This document shows, one piece after another, positions 24,457 through 31,946 of a stretch of 64,000 nt of DNA. Position 1 is the first letter of the stretch; every line of letters starts with the position of its first letter. The position numbers and the translations under genes are program-made. The notes below the pieces were generated by a model. That model saw nothing but the letters and a program-made list of their open reading frames with translations, made no database searches and was not told the DNA's origin. Origin of the DNA: Azospirillum sp. SYSU D00513 (GTDB taxonomy: Bacteria > Pseudomonadota > Alphaproteobacteria > Azospirillales > Azospirillaceae); assembly GCF_017356015.1 (NCBI RefSeq), contig NZ_JAFIQV010000006.1:1-64000 (forward strand), given 5' to 3'.

Positions 24457-27390
24457 GTGAGCATGGCCGATCCCATAGCCGACTTCCTGGCCGGCACCGT
24501 CCGGGAGGACCGACGCGTCTTCGACGTGACCGGGAACCGCCCGCTGTCGCTCGACGATCCGGGGCGCCGCTTCCTCGTGCTGCGCGGGGAGGTGCAGGTC
24601 TTTTTGGTCGAGCGGTTGGAGGACGGGCGCCCCGGCACGCGGCAGCACCTGTTCGGCGCGCGGGCCGGCGACCTGCTGTTCGGGATGGACAGCGCTGCCA
24701 GCCTGCTTGACGTGATGTTCCTCGCCGCCGGCACGCCCGACACGCGTGTGGCCGAGCTGGACCGGGCCGCCGAGCTGGACCGTGCCGGCCTCGCCGAGGG
24801 CGACGCGGCCGGCGCGGTGGAGCGCTGGGTGGAGGGGCTGTCCCAGGCCATCACCCGCCACATCGTCCCCCGGCCCCGCTTCGACGGGATCGTGGCGGCG
24901 GGCGAGACCGTTCCCGTGCCCAAGGGGGGCCGGGTCGGCGGGGCGCACGGCGTGGCTTGGTGCCGGGCGGACCGGGACGGAGCCCTCTACGTCGACCTTG
25001 AGCCGGTCGAGGAGGACGGCCCGCCGCTGCCGCTCACCGCCGACGGCTGGATCGTCGTGCCGGAGGGCGCGTCCGTCACGGCCGTCTCCACCGCTGCCCT
25101 GCTGGAGGATGACGGGCTGGAGGCGGCGCTGGAGCGCTTCCACGCGCTGGCGGTGGACGTGCTGCCCACGGCCTTGCGTCTCGCCTCGGTCGATGAGCTG
25201 AACCGGCTGCGTGCCCGCGCCGAGGGCAACCGCCGCTCGGCCGACCTAGCCCTGCGCGCGCTGGGCTCCGTCCTCGGCACCGGGAATGGCGGAGGAGAGG
25301 ACCTCCACTCCGACCAGCCGCTGGTCCTGGCGCTCGCGCATCTGGGGGCGGCACTGGGCTTTCAACTCGAATTGCCGATGCGTCGCGACGACGAGCCGCG
25401 CCCGCTGACGCTCGACGAGATCGCCCGGGCGAGCCGGTTGCGGACTCGGGCGCTGACGCTCGATCCCGGCTGGTGGAAGACCGATTCCGGCGCCTTCCTG
25501 CTGCTGCGCGAGGACGGGGCGGGGCCGCTCGCCCTGGTGCCGGCCGGGCGTGGCGCCTACGAGGCCTACGACCCCGTCGCGCGGTCCGCGATACGCCTGA
25601 CCGGCCGGGAGGCCGCCGCGTTGCGGGGCGAGGCCTTCGCCCTCTACCCGCCCTTGCCCGACCGTCCGCTCACCGTCCGCGACCTCGTTGCGAACACGCT
25701 GAAGGCCCGGAGGGGCGATCTGGCGACGGTCGCCGGGGCCACCTTCCTGGCCGGCTTGCTCGCCATGGGCGTTCCCCTGGCAATGACCTACCTGCTTGAC
25801 TCGGTCATCCCCGACAACAACCTCGGCAAGATCGTCGAGATCACCGCCGGACTCGCCATCCTGTCGGCCATGACCCTGCTGCTGCGCATGGCGGCACAGC
25901 TCACCATGCTGCGGCTGGAAGGGCTGGAGGGCAGCCGGCTGCAGGCGGCGGTCATGGACCGGCTGCTGCGCCTGCCCACCGGTTTCTTCCGCGATTTCAC
26001 CACCGGCGACATGGCGACGCGGGTGCTGGCGGTGGCACGGCTGGAGAAGGCGCTCACCGCCTCCATGGTCGGCTCGGTGATGACCGGCATGATCGCTCTC
26101 GTCTCCTACGGGATGATGCTCGCCTATTCCTGGCGGCTCGGCCTCGTGGCGATCGGGCTGACGATTTTGCTCGCCGCCATCACGCTGGCGCTCGGCTGGG
26201 CGCGCGTGCGTCGCGAGGCCGAGGCCGTGGCCCGGGACGGCGAGGTGGTCGGGCTGTCGCTGGAACTCGCCTCGGGCATCTCCAAGCTGCGCCTCGCCGC
26301 GGCGGAGGACCGCGCCTTCTTCCGCTGGGCGCGGCTCTATGCCGGCGCCAGCCGGTCGCATTTCCGCGCGGACCGGGCGGCGGGGCTGCTGGGCGCCGTC
26401 ACCGCCGGCTACACGGGACTGGCGACGGCGGCGCTGATGGCCGCCTGCGTCTATGGCGGGCTCGCCGAGGGGACCGGCCTCGGCCTGCTGGTCGCCTTCC
26501 TGACCGCCTTCACCACCGCGCTCGAAGGGGTGCGCGGGTTGGCGACGGTGGCGGTGGAGATCCTGGCGCTCGGCCCGGTCGTGCGCCACGCCGAACCGAT
26601 CCTGAAGGCCCGGCCGGAGGCCGACATCGACAAGGCCGATCCGGGGGAGCTGTCCGGCGCCATCGAGATCTCGCGCCTGACCTTCCAGTACCATCCGGAG
26701 GCGCCGCGCGTCTTCAACGACCTGTCGGTGAGCGTCCGGCCGGGCGAGTTCGTCGCCTTCGTCGGCCCGTCCGGGACCGGCAAATCGACCCTGTTCCGGC
26801 TGCTGCTGGGCTTCGAGCAGCCGAACTCCGGCGTGGTCCTCTATGACGGGGTGGACCTGGCTGGGCTCGACGTTCAGGCGGTGCGGCGCCAGTGCGGCGT
26901 GGTGCTCCAGAACGGGCGGCTGATGCCGGGCAGCCTGCTGGACAACATCCTGGGTGCGGCCACCCACCTGCCGGAGGAGGCCGCCTGGGAGGCGGCGCGG
27001 CAGGTCGCCCTGGCCGAGGACATCGAGGCCATGCCCATGGGCATGCACACGGTGGTGACCGACGGCGGCTCCGGTCTGTCGGGCGGCCAGATCCAGCGGC
27101 TGCTGCTGGCGCGCGCGATGGTCGGAAAGCCGCGCATCCTGCTGCTGGACGAGGCGACGAGCGCGCTCGACAACCGGACCCAATCCGCCGTGACGGACAG
27201 CCTGAACCGCATCGCCGCCACGCGGCTGGTGATCGCGCACCGGCTGAGCACGGTGGAGAAGGCCGACCGCATCGTCGTCTTCAACAACGGCCGGGTCGAG
27301 GAGGAGGGGAGCTACGCGGCGCTGATGGCCCGCGACGGCTTCTTCGCCGCCTTCGCCCGCCGCCAGCTCACCGGCGCCGGCGCGCCGTAG
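24457..27390 (+). CDS. NHLM-type second ABC exporter with large N-terminal domain
   Basis: This 977-residue protein has about 410 soluble N-terminal residues, starting with a cyclic-nucleotide-binding-like beta region (LVLRGEVQVFLVERLEDG, GARAGDLLFGMDSAA). A six-segment exporter domain (about 415-700) and an ATPase follow: Walker A GPSGTGKST (about 770-778), LSGGQ (874-878), and Walker B ILLLDEATSALD. The layout is that of the NHLM-system ATP-binding partner that accompanies the C39-ABC protein, probably as a heterodimer. GTG 24457 and ATG 24463 are both possible starts. Its last 79 bases overlap the convergent lanM gene. Confidence 0.92.
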   Translation: MSMADPIADFLAGTVREDRRVFDVTGNRPLSLDDPGRRFLVLRGEVQVFLVERLEDGRPGTRQHLFGARAGDLLFGMDSAASLLDVMFLAAGTPDTRVAELDRAAELDRAGLAEGDAAGAVERWVEGLSQAITRHIVPRPRFDGIVAAGETVPVPKGGRVGGAHGVAWCRADRDGALYVDLEPVEEDGPPLPLTADGWIVVPEGASVTAVSTAALLEDDGLEAALERFHALAVDVLPTALRLASVDELNRLRARAEGNRRSADLALRALGSVLGTGNGGGEDLHSDQPLVLALAHLGAALGFQLELPMRRDDEPRPLTLDEIARASRLRTRALTLDPGWWKTDSGAFLLLREDGAGPLALVPAGRGAYEAYDPVARSAIRLTGREAAALRGEAFALYPPLPDRPLTVRDLVANTLKARRGDLATVAGATFLAGLLAMGVPLAMTYLLDSVIPDNNLGKIVEITAGLAILSAMTLLLRMAAQLTMLRLEGLEGSRLQAAVMDRLLRLPTGFFRDFTTGDMATRVLAVARLEKALTASMVGSVMTGMIALVSYGMMLAYSWRLGLVAIGLTILLAAITLALGWARVRREAEAVARDGEVVGLSLELASGISKLRLAAAEDRAFFRWARLYAGASRSHFRADRAAGLLGAVTAGYTGLATAALMAACVYGGLAEGTGLGLLVAFLTAFTTALEGVRGLATVAVEILALGPVVRHAEPILKARPEADIDKADPGELSGAIEISRLTFQYHPEAPRVFNDLSVSVRPGEFVAFVGPSGTGKSTLFRLLLGFEQPNSGVVLYDGVDLAGLDVQAVRRQCGVVLQNGRLMPGSLLDNILGAATHLPEEAAWEAARQVALAEDIEAMPMGMHTVVTDGGSGLSGGQIQRLLLARAMVGKPRILLLDEATSALDNRTQSAVTDSLNRIAATRLVIAHRLSTVEKADRIVVFNNGRVEEEGSYAALMARDGFFAAFARRQLTGAGAP

Positions 27391-30233
27391 CCCGGCAGCA
27401 GCACGCCGGCGGCAAAGGCCGGGGCCAGCCGGCGCACCAGCAGATGGCCGATCCCGGCGATCCCCCGGAACAGCGAGGGATCTTCAGGCGCGCCGGGCGC
27501 ACCGGCGGACATGAAGAGCCCGCCGCCCGCCGCCCAGCCCGGCAGACGTTGCGCCAGGGCGGCCTCGATTTCCCCCTCCAACTCCCGGTCGCCCAGGGCC
27601 GCCGCGAGGACGGAGAGGATCTCCAGCCGTCCGGCCTCGCCGCAGCAGAGGTCGTCGCTGCCGGGGATGGGGGTGCGCCGGGTTGTGGCAATAGCGGTGG
27701 CGATGGACTCCCGGAAGGCGGCACCCGCATCCTGCCCGGCGTCGTCCAGAAGCCTCAGCGCCGCGTGGCGGGCGAGCGCGATGCCTGGCGCGCCGTGGCA
27801 CCAGGTGCACAGGACGGTGTCCGGCCGCCGCCCGTTGCCGGGGCGGTGCCAGTTGCCCAGCGCCGGGTCGAACAGCGTGTCCTCGTAGGCGAAGGCCTCC
27901 AGGGCGGCTTGCCCCAGCGCGTCCTCTCCCGTCACGGCACGGATCCGCAGCAGCGCCGCCGCGATCCCCGCCGCCCCGTGGGACAGGCCGGGCAGGCCGC
28001 TCCCCTTGCGGTCCGGCCAGTCCCGCAGGCTTGGCCCTGCTTGGCGGGAGGCCGACAGGATGGCCTTTCCGGATGCGGCGAGGGCACCGACAATCGCCGG
28101 GTCGTTCCCCGCCACGTCATGCAGGGCGCCGAGCCCGAGCGCCAGCCCGGCGGCGCCGTCCATCAGGTCGGGCAGGGGACCCTCGGCCTTCAGCGCCGTC
28201 CCGGCCGCTCCGGCCAGCGTCACGGCGTCGGCGATCATCGCCGGCTCCTCCAGCAGCGTGCCGCACCAGGCCAGCCCGGCGATCACCCCGCCGATGCCGC
28301 GCCCGTAGCCGGGGCCGAGCCGCGCCGCCAGTCCGGACGCATCGCCGTTGCGGATCCGGTCCCGGACGGGACGCAGGGCTTCCGCCGCGAGGCGGGCCGG
28401 GCCGTCCTCGTCCAGCGCGCGCGCCGCCTCGGCGAGGAAGACCGCGATGCCGGCAGCACCATAGCACAGCCCCGGCCCGACCGGCGCCACCGGGGCCGGC
28501 ATCTGCTCCCAGAAGCGGACCCAGGCAACCGAGTCCGGACCCAGCCGGACGCTCAGCTCCTCCACCCGGCCCGCCACGCGCCGCAGGGCGTCGCGGGCAT
28601 CAGTTGTCGGTGGAGCGGCTTGTGTGGCCGCCGGCTCGGCCCGGGGTTCCGGGCGGCGCAAGGCCGCGCGCAGGAGGCCGGCCTTGGCCCGGATCGTCCC
28701 TTCGTCCAAGGCGAGGAGCGCCCGTTCGACCCGCTCGTACATGGGCGTCGCGAACACCCGCCCGATGGGGGCGCCCTCGACGGAACGGGCGGTGCGGCCC
28801 GACGGCGCGAAGGTGAAGGCCGGCACGTCGAGCCGGTCCATGGCCACCGCCTCGGCCCGCAGCACCGCCCGCCAGCGCTCCCGGTCGCCGATGAGAGCCG
28901 GGCGCCTCTCGGCGCGGGACAGGCGGGTCCGGAACACCGACTCGTCCGTCAGCCCGTCGCCCGACAGGGCCGGTTCCAGCACGAGGGCATAGAGGTTCGT
29001 CGGCGCGCAGAGCAGACGCATCCGGGCACGGCGGAACCGCCGGAGCGCGCCGCCGGGGCCGAGCAGGTCTGCGCGCCGCGCGGCGACCGCCGCCAGCGTC
29101 GCCGCGAAGCCGCGCGCCAGGGCGTCGGCGTGGTCGCGCACGTCGAGCCATTGCCCGTTCAGCCGCGGACCGTTCGGGTCGAATCCGGCGACCGGCCCGC
29201 TGGCGGCGTGCATCCAGTCGCTGCCCGGATGGGCGAGCCGCCGTCCCTCGCGCACCGGCCCCGGCCCGGCGCCCGCCGCGGCCGCCGCCGCCATGGTGGC
29301 CCCGCCGTCGTAGGAGGTGAAGACCGGCAGCACCCCGTTGGTGAAGAGGTGCGGGTCATCCAGCGGATCCTGGCAGCCCAGGTCGGCGGGGCCGGGCTGG
29401 AACAGGCATTCGAGGTCGAGGATCATCGGCCAGGCACCGGCCGCGATGAGGTTGTCCGGGTGGATGTCGCCGCCGCGCAAGAGGTCCAGCAGGGCCAGCA
29501 GCCCGCCGCACCGCTCGTAGAAGGCGCCAGCCTCCTCCGCGCCGCGCAGATCCTCGTGCCGCACCCATTCCATCCAGCCGTGGGTGCGGCGGTCGATGAC
29601 CTGCGGCGCCCTCTGCCGTGGGGCGCCGTCCTGCCCCGATACGGCGCGGAGCAGCCGGCTGAACCCGGCCTCGGCCGCGAGCGAGCGGGGCTTGTAGGCC
29701 AGGGTGCGGCCGTCGGCGAAATCGATCCGTCCGACCGTGCGGCCCGCGTGCGGGTCGGACAGGCCGAAGGCAATCCCGGCGACCGGGGGCACGCCCGCGC
29801 GCCAGTCCCTATGGCTCGCCCGCAGCGCCCGCTCGTCGGCGGCGAGATGCGCGGCGAAATCGGCCATGGCCGCGCGCCAGTCCTCCGCCATCGCGCGCAG
29901 GCGCAATGCCAGGACCGGCCAGCGGTCGAGGAAGCGGCCGTCGGCCAGGGCGGCGGACAGGAAAGCGTCATAACGCTCGCGCGGTACCCAGTCGGGCGTG
30001 TCCCGGTGCAGCCGGGCGAGCAGGGGCAGTGGGTTCTCCGCCCGGAAGGCGTCGAGCAGGGCCGGCCCCGCCGTCTCGCCCAGCCGCCGCCACAGCGCCC
30101 GTTCCGCCCCGGCCCAGGCATCGGGCGTGATGCGGCTCCCGGCCTCGGCGCGGGTCCGGGCGAGCCCGTCGCGCGCGGCGGCGACGACCGGCTCCAGGAG
30201 CGGGGCGAAGGGGACGTCAGCCGGGCCGGTCAT
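27312..30233 (-). CDS. lanM: Class II lanthipeptide synthetase LanM with CCG zinc motif
   Basis: This 973-residue bifunctional enzyme dehydrates Ser/Thr and adds Cys to form (methyl)lanthionine. The N-terminal dehydratase (DUF4135) has the kinase-like residues K181 (YKPRS), D256-x-H258...N261 in GGDIHPDN, and D273-x-E275 in LDLEC. A proline/alanine-rich linker at about 555-575 leads to the LanC-like cyclase with GAAGIA repeats and zinc ligands C812 (TWCHG) and C863-C864 (LCCGEAG). Three cysteine ligands mark the CCG group that includes ProcM, known for acting on diverse substrates. Its ATG overlaps the stop of the anti-sigma gene (ATGA), so it is translated from the phosphatase/SBP/anti-sigma operon. 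Its 3' end overlaps the convergent exporter gene. Confidence 0.96.
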   Translation of the reverse strand: MTGPADVPFAPLLEPVVAAARDGLARTRAEAGSRITPDAWAGAERALWRRLGETAGPALLDAFRAENPLPLLARLHRDTPDWVPRERYDAFLSAALADGRFLDRWPVLALRLRAMAEDWRAAMADFAAHLAADERALRASHRDWRAGVPPVAGIAFGLSDPHAGRTVGRIDFADGRTLAYKPRSLAAEAGFSRLLRAVSGQDGAPRQRAPQVIDRRTHGWMEWVRHEDLRGAEEAGAFYERCGGLLALLDLLRGGDIHPDNLIAAGAWPMILDLECLFQPGPADLGCQDPLDDPHLFTNGVLPVFTSYDGGATMAAAAAAGAGPGPVREGRRLAHPGSDWMHAASGPVAGFDPNGPRLNGQWLDVRDHADALARGFAATLAAVAARRADLLGPGGALRRFRRARMRLLCAPTNLYALVLEPALSGDGLTDESVFRTRLSRAERRPALIGDRERWRAVLRAEAVAMDRLDVPAFTFAPSGRTARSVEGAPIGRVFATPMYERVERALLALDEGTIRAKAGLLRAALRRPEPRAEPAATQAAPPTTDARDALRRVAGRVEELSVRLGPDSVAWVRFWEQMPAPVAPVGPGLCYGAAGIAVFLAEAARALDEDGPARLAAEALRPVRDRIRNGDASGLAARLGPGYGRGIGGVIAGLAWCGTLLEEPAMIADAVTLAGAAGTALKAEGPLPDLMDGAAGLALGLGALHDVAGNDPAIVGALAASGKAILSASRQAGPSLRDWPDRKGSGLPGLSHGAAGIAAALLRIRAVTGEDALGQAALEAFAYEDTLFDPALGNWHRPGNGRRPDTVLCTWCHGAPGIALARHAALRLLDDAGQDAGAAFRESIATAIATTRRTPIPGSDDLCCGEAGRLEILSVLAAALGDRELEGEIEAALAQRLPGWAAGGGLFMSAGAPGAPEDPSLFRGIAGIGHLLVRRLAPAFAAGVLLPGYGAPAPVSWRRAKAAKKPSRAISAA

Positions 30234-30670
30234 CGGTCGGTTTCGTCACCGGCGGCCAGGGTCTTGGAAAAACGGATCTGGTTGAGGGTGCCGTTGCGGC
30301 GGTACTCGACGTCCTGCATCAGCGTGCGCAGGAAATGCACGCCCAGCCCGCCGATGGCCCGGTCCTCCAGCGAGGCGTCGAGGTCGGGCGGCGGTGCCGA
30401 GAGCGGGTCGAAGGGGCGGCCGTCGTCCACCACCTCCGCCGTCAGCCGGCCGCCGGCAAGCTCCAGCCGCACCTCGATCTCATGCGGCCCCTCGTCGTCG
30501 TAGCCGTAGGAGACGATGTTGGTGATCAGCTCGTCCAGCACGAGGTTCAGGTGGAAGACGCTCTGCGGCGGAACCTCGTGCTCCTCGCAGAAGGCCTCCA
30601 CGGCCTCGGCCAGCGGCTCGATCTCCGAGAGCCGGTTCGCCAGCCGGACCTTCAGGCCTGTTCCGTTCAT
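30230..30670 (-). CDS. RsbW-like anti-sigma factor / serine-protein kinase
   Basis: This 146-residue cytoplasmic protein has a GHKL-type ATP-binding fold. The N-box LDELITNIVSYG carries E47 and N51, the G1 box VDDGRPFDP has D83 and G84, and the G2 box is IGGLGVHFL (106-114). Length and motifs fit RsbW/SpoIIAB-type kinases that bind a sigma factor and phosphorylate a STAS antagonist. A STAS protein and a SpoIIE phosphatase are encoded nearby, giving a full partner-switching set. It is directly upstream of lanM with an ATGA overlap. The target protein is not known. Confidence 0.9.
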   Translation of the reverse strand: MNGTGLKVRLANRLSEIEPLAEAVEAFCEEHEVPPQSVFHLNLVLDELITNIVSYGYDDEGPHEIEVRLELAGGRLTAEVVDDGRPFDPLSAPPPDLDASLEDRAIGGLGVHFLRTLMQDVEYRRNGTLNQIRFSKTLAAGDETDR

Positions 30671-30700
30671 CGCCGGCTCCCGTTCCGGGTCATGTCCGCC

Positions 30701-31945
30701 TCACATCTTCGGTGCCGGACCCGCGATCTCCTCGAACAGCTCGTCGCTGGCGATGAGGATGTCCACGGGCGGGTCGTAGCCGATGATCTCGGCGGTCTTC
30801 AGGTTCAGCGCGATCTTGGACGGGGCGAGCCAGCGCTGCTCCAGGTCACGCGGCCTGGCGCCGTTGAAGACCTTCGCGATGGTCTCAGCGTGGAACTGGC
30901 CGACGTAGCTGTAGCCAGCCTGGGAGATGCTCATCAGCACGCCGTGCTGCACCTCCTGCGAGCCGAGCATGGAGAAGGACGGGATCTTGGCCCGGTTGAC
31001 CGGCGCCAGGATGTTGGGCAGGTTGCCGACGGTCACGCCGCGGTGGACGGTGACGTAGACGGCGTCCACCTTCGGCGCCAGCTCCGCGTAGCAGCCGGCG
31101 ACGCGCGTCTCCGCGACCTCCTGCGCCACCCCGCTGAAGGGGGCGAGGCAGCGCACGATCTCGAAGCCGTTCTGGGCCGCCACCCGCTCGACCTCCTCGA
31201 CGCCGGCGAAGGTGCGGCCCTCCGGCGTGTCCTCGTAGACGAGGCCGAGCCGCTGGAAGCCGATGACGTCGTGGAAGATCTCGACCTGCCGGGCGTAGCG
31301 GTCTGGCTCCACCTTCGCGTGGAGATGGTCGAAGCCGGAGTCGGTGGCGCTCCGCACGATCTTCGAGCCGACCGGGTTGCTGGTGGAGGCGACGACGGTC
31401 GGCACGCGGTGCGCGTCGTTCGCCAGGTCCTGCCCGGCCCAGGTGCCCATGGCGATCATCAGGTCGATGTCGCCGGCGCCGTTCAGCCGCTCCAGCAGCG
31501 CGCCCTTCGTTTCCGGCCGCTTGGCGGCGTCGAAGTTTCCGGCGGCGTAATAGGCGTCCGCCGGGAACTCCAGATAGTCGCTCTTGGCGTTGGCGGACAG
31601 CCAGCGCCAGAAACCGCCGGGTTCCGGGTTGTTCTCCGCCGGGAACTGGATCGGCTCGATCCAGCCGAGATTGATCAGCCCGCGCAGGGTGGTCTTCAGG
31701 ATCACCTCGTAATCGGGGTACTGACCGCCCTCCAGATAGCCGATCCGCCATTTCCGGCCGTCCTTCAGCCGCGGCGCCGTGGCGTAGCTGCCCTTGTCGC
31801 CCAGCGGGACTTGGGCCGCCTCCTGCTGGGGGGCCGCCTCCTGCTGGGGGACCGGCGGCGCGGTCTGCGCCTGGGCCGGCAACGCGAGAAGGCCAAGAAG
31901 GAGGCCGGCGCCGGCCAGGCGGGCGAGGCGGGTCGGTGCGCGCAT
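30701..31945 (-). CDS. ABC-type substrate-binding protein without a cognate permease
   Basis: This 414-residue protein has a signal peptide (hydrophobic to about residue 26, AQAQ). A Gln/Ala-rich linker with a repeated PQQEAA follows, then a periplasmic-binding-like fold (KWRIGYLEGGQYPDYEVILK, MIAMGTWAGQDLAND, VPTVVASTSNPVGSKIV, RLGLVYEDTPEGRTFAGVEE). This resembles the ABC_sub_bind (PF04392-like) family, whose members bind small organic ligands. No permease or ATPase for import lies beside it. It starts one base after the phosphatase stop and precedes the anti-sigma gene by 30 bases, so it may present a ligand to the phosphatase's sensor region. That role is inference. Confidence 0.75.
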   Translation of the reverse strand: MRAPTRLARLAGAGLLLGLLALPAQAQTAPPVPQQEAAPQQEAAQVPLGDKGSYATAPRLKDGRKWRIGYLEGGQYPDYEVILKTTLRGLINLGWIEPIQFPAENNPEPGGFWRWLSANAKSDYLEFPADAYYAAGNFDAAKRPETKGALLERLNGAGDIDLMIAMGTWAGQDLANDAHRVPTVVASTSNPVGSKIVRSATDSGFDHLHAKVEPDRYARQVEIFHDVIGFQRLGLVYEDTPEGRTFAGVEEVERVAAQNGFEIVRCLAPFSGVAQEVAETRVAGCYAELAPKVDAVYVTVHRGVTVGNLPNILAPVNRAKIPSFSMLGSQEVQHGVLMSISQAGYSYVGQFHAETIAKVFNGARPRDLEQRWLAPSKIALNLKTAEIIGYDPPVDILIASDELFEEIAGPAPKM

Positions 31946-31946
31946 G

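Noticed and set aside
26892-30503. A 1203-codon open frame on the plus strand across lanM
   Set aside because: It is the complement of lanM and the end of the ABC gene; its composition is Arg/Gly/Pro-rich and it matches no family.
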